A stretch of DNA of 64,000 nucleotides from Eubacteriales bacterium. GTDB lineage: Bacteria > Bacillota > Clostridia > Lachnospirales > Lachnospiraceae. The stretch covers positions 21,206 to 85,205 of the forward strand of contig JAUNSC010000010.1 of NCBI GenBank assembly GCA_030539395.1. Reading direction: 5' to 3'. This document shows positions 8,861 to 16,684 of this stretch, one piece after another (the first letter of the stretch is position 1; the number at the start of each line of letters is the position of its first letter). The position numbers and the translations under genes are program-made. The notes under the pieces were generated by a model. It was not told the DNA's origin, made no database searches, and was given only the letters and a program-made list of their open reading frames with translations.

Positions 8861-9616
8861 ATGACGGTTTTTACATGTGAAGATACATTTGAGGGAATGA
8901 TGACCTGTATTTATGATGCGTGGGCAGCGCGGCTGGGACACAAAAATGTGAGACTCCAGACGGAACCTGTACTTCAGCAGGAGTTGTTCTGCCAGTATGT
9001 TCATGTGTCAGGAGATACACGAAAGACGGAAAAAGTAGTACGCTCTGTACAACGGAAAATTTCTGTCCAGGCATATCGGCGGATGTACCTTGCAGCCATG
9101 TCTTTTGAGACGGATAAACTGGATGCCATATACCGGTTTCTGGTGCTTGGATTTGCATACGGACCGGACATATTGGAAAGAATGTCAGAGCCGGCGGTAA
9201 TGAGGATCTGGGAACTGAGCCGGAAAGTAGGAAATGAGGCACATTTTTTCAGGGAATTCACCAGATTTACATCACTGGACGGAAGAGTATATGTGGCTCA
9301 TATTGAGCCAAAATGCAATATTACGGCAATATCGGCAGAACACTTTGCGGATCGGATGCCCTCGGAAAACTGGATGATAATTGATGATAACCGCAGGATT
9401 GGTGCGGTACATCCGAAAAATCAGCCCTTTTATATGACAGAATTTTCAAAAGAAGAGATGGACAGGCTTCTTGAGTCTGAGGAACAGACAGATGAGTATA
9501 CAGATTTGTGGAAAGAGTTTTTCCGGAGCATCGGGATTGAGGCGAGAAAGAATCCAAAATGCCAGAGAAATATGATGCCGCTGTGGTATAGGAAACATGC
9601 AACGGAATTCAGGTAA
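8861..9616 (+). CDS. Probable DNA metabolism protein (TIGR03915 family), partner of the radical SAM protein
   Basis: This 251-residue protein is of the family that regularly follows TIGR03916 radical SAM genes and is annotated only as a putative DNA metabolism or repair protein. Recognisable features are the N-terminal TCEDTFEGMMTCIYDAW block, the central FTRFTSLDGRVYVAHIEPK, and the C-terminal WMIIDDNRRIGAVH and CQRNMMPLWYRK. It starts 9 bases after the radical SAM stop, behind GGAGG, and must share its SOS-type promoter. Some relatives are linked or fused to uracil-DNA-glycosylase-like domains; no such domain is evident here. Confidence 0.83.
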   Translation: MTVFTCEDTFEGMMTCIYDAWAARLGHKNVRLQTEPVLQQELFCQYVHVSGDTRKTEKVVRSVQRKISVQAYRRMYLAAMSFETDKLDAIYRFLVLGFAYGPDILERMSEPAVMRIWELSRKVGNEAHFFREFTRFTSLDGRVYVAHIEPKCNITAISAEHFADRMPSENWMIIDDNRRIGAVHPKNQPFYMTEFSKEEMDRLLESEEQTDEYTDLWKEFFRSIGIEARKNPKCQRNMMPLWYRKHATEFR

Positions 9617-9640
9617 TCCCTGTTAAGATTTTCAGGGATT
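9615..9640 (+). terminator. Hairpin after the DNA repair pair (possible terminator)
   Basis: AATCCCTG and CAGGGATT form a perfect 8-bp stem overlapping the end of the upstream coding region. The loop is 10 bases and only a weak T content follows, so termination efficiency is doubtful. A second small inverted repeat, GTCTGCT-ggc-AGCAGAC, lies at about 9665-9681. The remaining bases up to 9860 show nothing further. Confidence 0.45.
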
Positions 9641-9860
9641 CAAAAGCCATGCCGATGTCTGTGGTCTGCTGGCAGCAGACGGAAATTATATAATCTCTTT
9701 GCTTTCCGGTATGGCGTAAACTGTACTGTTTTGTGCGGCAATATGTCTGGAAATCGCAGAAATGTTGATTTTAAGGAAAAGCCATGATATATTTATAACG
9801 TAATCATGCGATAACCGTGCAGGAAAAGAACTGAGACAATACGTAAGGCGGAGATGAAAA

Positions 9861-10628
9861 ATGATTCTGGCAATTGATATTGGAAATACAAATATTGTGA
9901 TTGGATGTATCCGTGATACCGGAATTGCTTTTAAGGAATTGATATATACAGATGAGAAAAAGACTGCGGTAGAATATGCGATTACGATAAAGAATATTCT
10001 GGGACTGAACGGAATAGACATGGATGATATCAAGGGGGGTATCATGTCTTCCTCTGTTCCGCCTGTCACAACAGTTGTCCGTCAGGCCCTGGAAAAAATG
10101 CTGAAAAAGAAAGTTTTTGTGGTAGGCCCGGGGGTAAAGACGGGGTTGGATATAAAAATTGATAATCCGGCGGAACTGGGGCCGGACCTGGCAGTAGGAG
10201 CTGCGGCGGGCATTGCGGGATATGGAGCACCCTTGATTATAATTGATATGGGCACGGCCACCACCATCACAGTGGTAAATGAAAAGAAACAGGTAATAGG
10301 CGGAATGATTATGCCGGGAATTGGGGTTTCCCTTGAGGGAATGAGTCTTCGGACTTCACATCTGCCTAAAATCAGTGTGGAACCGCCTAAGAAGCTTATC
10401 GGCAGCAATACTATCGAATGTATGCAAAGCGGCATACTTTACGGAAATGCAGCCTGCATGGACGGAGTAGTCCAACGTATCCGGGAGCAGCTTGGATGTG
10501 AGGCGCCTGTTGTTGCTACGGGAGGTATGGCTAAAAAAGTGATTCCTTTATGCAGGGAGAAAATGGCAATTGATGATGAACTGCTTCTTAAAGGTTTGAA
10601 GCTCATTTACGACAAAAATCACAGATAG
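9861..10628 (+). CDS. coaX: Type III pantothenate kinase
   Basis: This 255-residue cytoplasmic ASKHA-fold kinase phosphorylates pantothenate, the first step of coenzyme A synthesis. The N-terminal phosphate motif is DIGNTNI. The central segment DLAVGAAAGIAGYGAPLI leads to DMGTATT, and the late block VVATGGMAKKV is the usual adenosine-side motif. The length matches CoaX. It stands alone between two gaps, and the ribosome binding site is weak (AGGCGGAG about 8 bases upstream). Confidence 0.95.
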   Translation: MILAIDIGNTNIVIGCIRDTGIAFKELIYTDEKKTAVEYAITIKNILGLNGIDMDDIKGGIMSSSVPPVTTVVRQALEKMLKKKVFVVGPGVKTGLDIKIDNPAELGPDLAVGAAAGIAGYGAPLIIIDMGTATTITVVNEKKQVIGGMIMPGIGVSLEGMSLRTSHLPKISVEPPKKLIGSNTIECMQSGILYGNAACMDGVVQRIREQLGCEAPVVATGGMAKKVIPLCREKMAIDDELLLKGLKLIYDKNHR

Positions 10629-10695
10629 ATACAATAAACTTTTACAGGGTATAATATGGTACCTTTTATCTCAATAGTTCTTAAGGAGAGATTGG

Positions 10696-12615
10696 ATGAC
10701 ATCAGAAAATTACGCAAAAGCAGTGAAAATGGGGAAAAAAGAAGTGGCGCTCAGGACGGCGAAAGGCGAGTATCCGTATCTTGCCGTTCTGGATAATATT
10801 CCTGAGGCGGCAAATTCTGTTATGGAATATCCGCTTGGACTGGTACAGATACCTACGGATCAGATTGCAGGCACAAAGACAGATGGCAGAAGTCGTGCAT
10901 TTGCTGCAAATTTTATGCCTGTTCTTGGGGAAAATTCAGAATTTGCAGTGAAATGGGCTCAATTGTGTGAATCTCATCTTTCAGAAGGAATCAGGGAACC
11001 TATAAAAGCTTATGAATATATGAACAAATTTTATGTTCTGGAAGGAAATAAAAGAGTCAGTGTGCTGAAGTTTTTTGGCGCGGTTTCCATACCGGGAACG
11101 GTTACGCGTATTGTTCCGTCCCGAACGGAAAAAAAGGAAAATAAAATATATTATGAATTTATGGATTTTTATAACCTGTCAGAAGTGAACTACGTCTGGT
11201 TCTCGCAGGAGGGTGGTTTTGCAAGACTTCAGCGTCTGGTTGGAAAACGTCCGGATGAGATATGGAGTGAGGATGATAAGCTGACTTTCAGTTCATTGTT
11301 TTCCAGATTCAGCGCTGTTTATAAGGCAAATGGCGGCGATAAACTGGATATTACGCCAGGAGATGCGTTCCTTGACTTTATCGAAATATATGGATACAGT
11401 GAATTGGACGATATGACAACTGCCGAGCTGAAAGAAAAGGTCACAAAATCCTGGAAAGTGTTTGATACTCTGGCAGATGAATCATCTGTAGAAATTCAGA
11501 TGAAGCCCAGTGATATGAAGAAGACTTTGCTGCAGAGGTTGATCCCGACCAGCTCACCGACATTAAAAATTGCGTTTGTACATGAGACAGCCCCGGAAAA
11601 ATCAGGGTGGACATATGCTCATGATCTGGGAAGAATGCATCTTGAACAGGAGTTTAAAGGTCAGGTAGAAACTACGCCGTATCATCTGGAGTCAACAGAT
11701 GAGAAAGAACAGATGCGAGTGATAGACCGGGCTGTAGAAGATGGAAATACCATCATTTTTACTACATCACCGGTCATGTGCCATGCCAGTATTAAAGCAG
11801 CCATTGCGTATCCAAATGTAAAAATATTGAATTGTTCTCTTCTGGCAGGTCATGGATCTATCCGTACATATAGTGCCAGAATGTATGAAGCGAAGTTCCT
11901 TATGGGAGCAATTGCGGGAGCAATGGCTGAAAATGATCGTATAGGCTATATGGCAGATTATCCGATCTATGGTTCTGTGGCAAATGTAAATGCTTTTGCA
12001 TTGGGTGCAAAACTGGTAAATCCCAGAGCGAAGATTTATGTGGAATGGACCTCCAAGAAATATGTGGATGTATATAAAGGTTTCTGGGATAATGGGGTAT
12101 CCTATGTCTCAGGAAGAGATATTATTATTCCGGATAAGAGTCTCGGCTCCAGACATTTCGGTGTTTTCCGCCTGGATGAGGAATCGCCGCATAATCTTGC
12201 CATGCCGATATGGCATTGGGGAAAATTTTATGAAAAAATGATTCGCAGTATTCTTGCAGGTACATGGAAGAGTGAGGAAACCGGCAAGGTGAAATCGGTG
12301 AATTACTGGTGGGGTATGTCATCCGGGGTAATAGATGTAATCTGTTCCCATAATCTTCCGGTAGGTACTGCACGACTGGTAAGTCTTTTGAGAAAAACCA
12401 TCTGTGAGGAAAGTTTTAATCCTTTCTCAGGAATTTTGTATTCTCAGGACGGAGTAATCCAGGAAGATGAGGACACGACATTGAAGCCGGAGAGGATCAT
12501 TACGATGGACTGGCTGGCAGAAAATATCATTGGCTCTATTCCCAAAATGGCAGATTTGGAAGAAAAGGCAAAACCTGTGGTTCTTCAACAGGGAGTGGAA
12601 TCGGCAGAAGAATAA
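10696..12615 (+). CDS. ParB-like N-terminal domain fused to a BMP-family ligand-binding domain, cytoplasmic
   Basis: This 639-residue protein has two recognisable parts. Residues about 45-135 resemble the ParB/sulfiredoxin-like domain, with QIPTDQI and the nucleotide-loop-like VLEGNKRVSV. Residues about 285-600 look like the Bmp/PnrA basic-membrane-protein fold of nucleoside-binding proteins (LKIAFVHETAPEKSGWTYAH, DRIGYMADYPIYGSVANV). There is no signal peptide or lipobox, so it is probably cytoplasmic, unlike true Bmp lipoproteins. No permease or ATPase is adjacent. It follows AAGGAGAGA and precedes a phosphoesterase by 39 bases, probably as one unit. Its role is unknown; ligand-dependent regulation is a guess. 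Confidence 0.75.
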   Translation: MTSENYAKAVKMGKKEVALRTAKGEYPYLAVLDNIPEAANSVMEYPLGLVQIPTDQIAGTKTDGRSRAFAANFMPVLGENSEFAVKWAQLCESHLSEGIREPIKAYEYMNKFYVLEGNKRVSVLKFFGAVSIPGTVTRIVPSRTEKKENKIYYEFMDFYNLSEVNYVWFSQEGGFARLQRLVGKRPDEIWSEDDKLTFSSLFSRFSAVYKANGGDKLDITPGDAFLDFIEIYGYSELDDMTTAELKEKVTKSWKVFDTLADESSVEIQMKPSDMKKTLLQRLIPTSSPTLKIAFVHETAPEKSGWTYAHDLGRMHLEQEFKGQVETTPYHLESTDEKEQMRVIDRAVEDGNTIIFTTSPVMCHASIKAAIAYPNVKILNCSLLAGHGSIRTYSARMYEAKFLMGAIAGAMAENDRIGYMADYPIYGSVANVNAFALGAKLVNPRAKIYVEWTSKKYVDVYKGFWDNGVSYVSGRDIIIPDKSLGSRHFGVFRLDEESPHNLAMPIWHWGKFYEKMIRSILAGTWKSEETGKVKSVNYWWGMSSGVIDVICSHNLPVGTARLVSLLRKTICEESFNPFSGILYSQDGVIQEDEDTTLKPERIITMDWLAENIIGSIPKMADLEEKAKPVVLQQGVESAEE

Positions 12616-12654
12616 AACAGCAGAAATGTGAGGGCGTGAAGGAGAAGGGACTTC

Positions 12655-13275
12655 ATGAAGATACTTGCGGTAGCGGACGAAGAATCAAAGTATTTGTGGG
12701 ATTTTTATGAGAGAGATAAACTTGACGGGGTGGAACTTGTTCTGTCTGCCGGCGATTTAAAGCCGGAGTACCTCTCATTTTTGACTACAATGTACAATGT
12801 ACCGGTTCTGTATGTTCACGGGAATCATGATGATAAATATGAAACGAAGCCTCCGGAAGGATGTGTCTGTATTGATGATGATATATATGTGTATGAGGGA
12901 ATACGGATTTTAGGCCTGGGTGGTTCTATGAGATACCGAAACGGCGGAAATCAGTATACAGAAGCTGAGATGCGTAAAAGGGTGCGCAGGTTGTGGCTGA
13001 AGATTAAATTCCATCGGGGATTTGATATCCTGCTCACACATTCCCCGGCTTATCAGATCAATGATGGAAGAGATCTTCCCCATCAGGGGTTTGAACAGTT
13101 CATTACCCTGATAGAGAAATATAACCCGAAATATTTTATACATGGTCACGTGCATATGGCATATGGCAGACAGCATAAACGTTATGATAAATATAAAGAC
13201 ACCCATATTATCAATGCATTTGAAAGGTGTATTTTTGACTTTGATGATGATAATCCGGGAGCGCATATCAGATGA
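12655..13275 (+). CDS. Metallophosphoesterase
   Basis: This 206-residue calcineurin-fold phosphoesterase shows SAGDLKPEY, HGNHDD, LLTHSP and the C-terminal HGHVHM, which supply most of the binuclear metal site. The first motif, normally Asp-x-His near the N-terminus, reads ADEES here, so the histidine is absent. Either the site is atypical or the subfamily uses another ligand. It is probably co-transcribed with the BMP-domain gene and ends inside a strong terminator. Confidence 0.88.
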   Translation: MKILAVADEESKYLWDFYERDKLDGVELVLSAGDLKPEYLSFLTTMYNVPVLYVHGNHDDKYETKPPEGCVCIDDDIYVYEGIRILGLGGSMRYRNGGNQYTEAEMRKRVRRLWLKIKFHRGFDILLTHSPAYQINDGRDLPHQGFEQFITLIEKYNPKYFIHGHVHMAYGRQHKRYDKYKDTHIINAFERCIFDFDDDNPGAHIR

Positions 13276-13307
13276 ACATATTTTATGTGTTCTCTGATAT
13301 GTTTTTT
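13264..13307 (+). terminator. Strong bidirectionally placed hairpin terminator
   Basis: CATATCAGA (13264-13272) pairs with TCTGATATG (13293-13301). An inner GAACA/TGTTC extension follows, and six T residues come immediately after. The left arm contains the phosphoesterase stop codon. The hairpin also overlaps the 3' end of the convergent patatin gene. Confidence 0.85.
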
Positions 13308-14146
13308 GCTGCCAGAAAGCGTTTTATTTCAGGCAGTTTTTTTCGTGCATCGTGCCGGCCCAGTTTGTACATGGTCATAAGCTTGCGGCGGTCTTTCTCC
13401 ATACGGTGAACGTTGAGCTCGCGGGATGGGCGGATGATCAGTACTTCGCCCCGCTTTTGAGCGGCTTCAATTTCCGCCACTTCGTTGTTATAGACATTTG
13501 GGCGGTTTTTCATAGCTCTTCGAAATAAGGGATATTTTTTGTATGCATGCTTCAGGTTGTTCATCCTGGAGCTTTTTTTCTGATATCCGGCTACTTGAGT
13601 AAGGACTACAATATTTCGGTCAAAACCAAGATCACAAAAAGCCTTATAAGGAATACTGTCAGCCACGCCGCCATCAAGATAAGGTTCTCCGTCGATCCAG
13701 ACTATTGATGACACCAGCGGCATGGAAGCAGAGGCCCGCATCCAATCCATGTCTTTGCGGAAATCGGTGCAGTGTTTGTATTCAGCTTTGCCTGTTCGCA
13801 GATTGGTACAGGTTACGTAAAATTCTGTATCAGATGCTGCAAAAGTATCATAATCGTAAGGATCCAGATGATTTGGAATTTGATCGTAGCAGAATTTTGT
13901 ATTTACCAGATTGCCCGTCAGCAGAAGTGAACGGAAACTCATAAATCTCCATTTCCGGCAAAGGTTCATATAATAACGAATGCTTCTGCCGCGCTGTTTT
14001 GAGACATAGGAACAACCGTGGATAGCGCCGGCGGAGACACCTATGACCCCATCAACAAAAATATTATTTTCAAGAAAGACATCAAGTACGCCGGCGGTAT
14101 AAATCCCCCGCATGGCTCCGCCTTCCAGAATAAGACCTGTTTTCAT
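13283..14146 (-). CDS. Patatin-like phospholipase family protein
   Basis: This 287-residue serine acyl hydrolase has the oxyanion motif EGGAMRGIYTAG at the N-terminus, the nucleophile elbow GVSAG and the second catalytic residue in LDGGVADSIP. This is the Ser-Asp dyad of bacterial patatins (YjjU-like). It is convergent with the phosphoesterase and preceded by AGGAGG on its own strand. There is no signal peptide, so it is cytoplasmic and should act on membrane lipids from the inside. Confidence 0.92.
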   Translation of the reverse strand: MKTGLILEGGAMRGIYTAGVLDVFLENNIFVDGVIGVSAGAIHGCSYVSKQRGRSIRYYMNLCRKWRFMSFRSLLLTGNLVNTKFCYDQIPNHLDPYDYDTFAASDTEFYVTCTNLRTGKAEYKHCTDFRKDMDWMRASASMPLVSSIVWIDGEPYLDGGVADSIPYKAFCDLGFDRNIVVLTQVAGYQKKSSRMNNLKHAYKKYPLFRRAMKNRPNVYNNEVAEIEAAQKRGEVLIIRPSRELNVHRMEKDRRKLMTMYKLGRHDARKKLPEIKRFLAAKNISENT

Positions 14147-14342
14147 GATGCAACACCTCCTGTTTGAATATGTTCCTATTATACACCAATTATGTGGGGA
14201 TTCAAACGAAAAGCAGTATAAAAATTTTTGATCGGCCAGACAAAGAAAAATTGGGGAAAATGATAGAAATCCCTTTTAATTTACGAATATATAGTGAAAC
14301 ACAAAAGCGAGGACGGCGCCGCCCGCTGTGAAAGGAGTCACT

Positions 14343-14501
14343 ATGAAAATTACGGAACAAAATTTTATCTTTCAAATGAGACAGGGCAACGAAAAAGCTC
14401 TGGAATATGTAATGGTACATTACGGCGGACTTACCAGGCCGGTGATATATAATCGTGTTTCCAGGGCGAAAAAGAAGATTCGCCGTTTGTTTCCAAGATA
14501 A
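14343..14501 (+). pseudogene. ECF sigma factor gene with a large in-frame internal deletion (52 codons left)
   Basis: The frame opens after a good GAAAGGAG site. The first ~34 residues (start MKITEQNFIFQMRQGNEKAL) look like region 2.1 of a Lachnospiraceae ECF sigma factor. They are joined directly to a typical C-terminal sigma4 tail (YNRVSRAKKKIRRLF). About 110-130 residues covering sigma2 and most of sigma4 are missing, yet the frame stays open to a TAA. The next gene is the anti-sigma-like DUF4179 protein, the usual partner. The product cannot bind core polymerase or DNA normally. It is either a dead gene or a vestigial peptide. Confidence 0.72.
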
Positions 14502-14541
14502 GATCGAACCGTAAAATCAGAAAGGGTAAAAGGTGGAATTT

Positions 14542-15558
14542 ATGAAAGAAAATATATATAACTTATTAAATGATATAGATCACCACATTGAGAAATACAA
14601 CAGTTTTCCGGCTGATCCGGCAGATGTAAAGAAATGGAAAGGAAAAATGTTCTTTCATAAGAGGGCAAAGCAGGGCTGGATGAAATATGCAGCAGCTGCC
14701 GCCTTTATCTGCATAGCAGGCATTGCGGTAAGTCCGGTGAGATATGAGGTTTATGCCCAGGTGGGCGCAGCTGTTTACAATCTCGCCAGACTTTTGGGAA
14801 TTCAGAAAGACTTGAGCCCATACAGTACAGTGGTGGGGGAGACGATTGAAAGGAATGGGGTATCTGTTACACTGAATGATGTGATTCTGGATGATGAATC
14901 ATTGTTGATTTCATACATGGTCCGGTCAGATAAGAAAATGGATTCGGCAGAAACGGAAATGGCTCTGCATCCGGATATTCTTCTTTCTATTGATGGCGTG
15001 ATGATGCAGATCGGAGCATCAGGCAGCTCTGAAAAAGTGGAGGAAAATAGCATCGCAGGAAGTGAAACGATTGAGGTTCCGGGAATCGATGTGCAAAAGC
15101 AGATGGATATGAAACTGGATTTTTGGGTAAACGGAAGAAAAATAGGGGACATGGCGTTTGAAGCCACCGGTGCAGAGCTTATGGCAAATACAAAGACGGT
15201 AGAAATAAGCAGAAGTTTTACCCTCCCGGATGGATCTGAAGTAACATTGGAGAGATACACCACCAGTGATATTAACCAGAAAGTATATTTAAGCACCGCG
15301 GCAGAACGGCTGCACTATGACCTGAAACTTAAAGGAGCAGATGATCTGGGGCATGAAGTGGAATTTAATATGAGGATTTTTGCTGATGGCAGGGGGCGCA
15401 TGGAAGTCAGCACGATTGATAATGGATTTGTAAATGAAAATGCCAAAGAACTTTATCTGACATTATACGCGGTGGAATTTCCAGAAGAGAGTGGTCGTAT
15501 GAGCAATGATTTTCAGCCTGTGGGGGAAGAATTTACAATTACGCTGCCGGAGAAGTGA
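14542..15558 (+). CDS. DUF4179-type membrane protein, probable anti-sigma factor
   Basis: This protein of about 338 residues has a cytoplasmic N-terminus (~45 residues), one transmembrane helix (YAAAAAFICIAGIAV) and a long extracellular part. That layout is common for DUF4179 proteins encoded after ECF sigma factors. I chose the ATG at 14542, with AGGTGG five bases upstream, over a GTG at 14533. The extracellular region includes GVSVTLNDVILDDESLLISY, typical of this family. It starts 40 bases after the truncated sigma gene, so its partner is lost here and it may be an orphan anti-sigma factor. Confidence 0.75.
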   Translation: MKENIYNLLNDIDHHIEKYNSFPADPADVKKWKGKMFFHKRAKQGWMKYAAAAAFICIAGIAVSPVRYEVYAQVGAAVYNLARLLGIQKDLSPYSTVVGETIERNGVSVTLNDVILDDESLLISYMVRSDKKMDSAETEMALHPDILLSIDGVMMQIGASGSSEKVEENSIAGSETIEVPGIDVQKQMDMKLDFWVNGRKIGDMAFEATGAELMANTKTVEISRSFTLPDGSEVTLERYTTSDINQKVYLSTAAERLHYDLKLKGADDLGHEVEFNMRIFADGRGRMEVSTIDNGFVNENAKELYLTLYAVEFPEESGRMSNDFQPVGEEFTITLPEK

Positions 15559-15581
15559 TGACAGGAAAACTTTGAGTAAAA

Positions 15582-15625
15582 GGCCGCTGTCTTTCCGACT
15601 GAAACAGGTGGATAAAACAGCGGCC
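15582..15625. repeat. Convergent-gene inverted repeat, possible weak terminator
   Basis: GGCCGCTGT and ACAGCGGCC form a perfect 9-bp inverted repeat with a 26-base spacer between two convergent genes. No good T-run follows on either strand. Confidence 0.4.
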
Positions 15626-15675
15626 AAAATAGCACAACAAATTCAAAAAAGCGTCTTTGCACGGAAACAACTGAT

Positions 15676-16533
15676 TTACTTTTCCCATCGTCCGGAAGCG
15701 CCGCAGGGCAGTACCAGCCCGTTTGAAGATACGGGAAGACCAACCTCCTGGGAATCTACATGTCCATGGAATGATTTTAATTCAGTGGCGAGCATATAGG
15801 ACAAAACAGCAGGGGCGAGACCCGTCGTATAAGAGTTGATCAGGAAAAACAGCGGCTGTTCGCTTAAGAGCTTTGCGCAAAGCTGAACCAGCGGATGAAT
15901 CGCATCTTCGATTTTCCAGATCTCACCTTTGGGACCGCGGCCGTAAGAGGGCGGGTCCATAATAATGGCGTCATAATGATTACCGCGGCGGATTTCGCGT
16001 TCTACAAACTTAACGCAATCATCCACGATCCAGCGGATAGGAGCTGATTCCAGGCCGGACGAGCGGGCGTTTTCCCTGGCCCAGGTAACCATACCCTTTG
16101 AAGCATCGACGTGAGTGACAGCCGCTCCGGCTGCCGCAGCGGCCAGTGTGGCGCCTCCTGTGTAGGCAAAGAGATTCAGAACCTTGACAGGACGGCCCGC
16201 ATTTTGGATTTTTTTAGAAAACCAGTCCCAGTTTGCTGCCTGTTCCGGAAAAAGTCCGGTATGCTTAAAGCTGAAAGGCTTCAGATTGAATGTCAGTTTT
16301 TTATAAGAGATGGTCCACTGCCGGGGAAGGTCGAAAAATTCCCATTCGCCGCCGCCCTTTTTGCTGCGGTGATAGTGTGCGTTTGGGTGTTTCCAGTCCC
16401 GCAGTGTTTTGGGAGTGTTCCAAATGACCTGAGGGTCGGGGCGTATCAGAAGATAATCTCCCCAGCGCTCGAGTTTTTCACCCTGGGAAGTATCGATTAC
16501 TTCATAATCTTTCCAGCCGTCTGCAATCCACAT
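15676..16533 (-). CDS. Class I SAM-dependent methyltransferase (COG1092-like)
   Basis: This 285-residue Rossmann-fold methyltransferase has the SAM motif VLNLFAYTGGATL, an acidic motif THVDASKGM and the catalytic DPPSYGRG, as in the RlmI/RlmL-type nucleic acid methyltransferases. It lacks the PUA domain of RlmI, so an rRNA target is plausible but not shown. A minus-strand promoter lies about 60 bases upstream. The gene points toward the DUF4179 gene and away from the GH43 gene. Confidence 0.88.
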   Translation of the reverse strand: MWIADGWKDYEVIDTSQGEKLERWGDYLLIRPDPQVIWNTPKTLRDWKHPNAHYHRSKKGGGEWEFFDLPRQWTISYKKLTFNLKPFSFKHTGLFPEQAANWDWFSKKIQNAGRPVKVLNLFAYTGGATLAAAAAGAAVTHVDASKGMVTWARENARSSGLESAPIRWIVDDCVKFVEREIRRGNHYDAIIMDPPSYGRGPKGEIWKIEDAIHPLVQLCAKLLSEQPLFFLINSYTTGLAPAVLSYMLATELKSFHGHVDSQEVGLPVSSNGLVLPCGASGRWEK

Positions 16534-16592
16534 AATATTTCCTCCACATACCGATTGAAAAATGATTTCTCACCTATTATGATTTCCTACCT

Positions 16593-16621
16593 ATTATAGT
16601 AAAGAAATATTTTAAATGCAA
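16593..16621 (-). promoter_or_regulatory. Promoter for the methyltransferase gene
   Basis: On the minus strand TTGCAT (16616-16621) and TATAAT (16593-16598) are separated by 17 bases. The methyltransferase start is about 60 bases downstream. Confidence 0.6.
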
Positions 16622-16684
16622 GCATACAAAACAGCGTTCTCGGCATGTCGTAAAGAGAAAACGGTGAATTAGTATCGAACAGCC

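Noticed and set aside
15582-15625. Bidirectional intrinsic terminator between the DUF4179 and methyltransferase genes
   Set aside because: The stem is perfect but the 26-base spacer and missing T-runs make it weak, so it is listed only as an inverted repeat.
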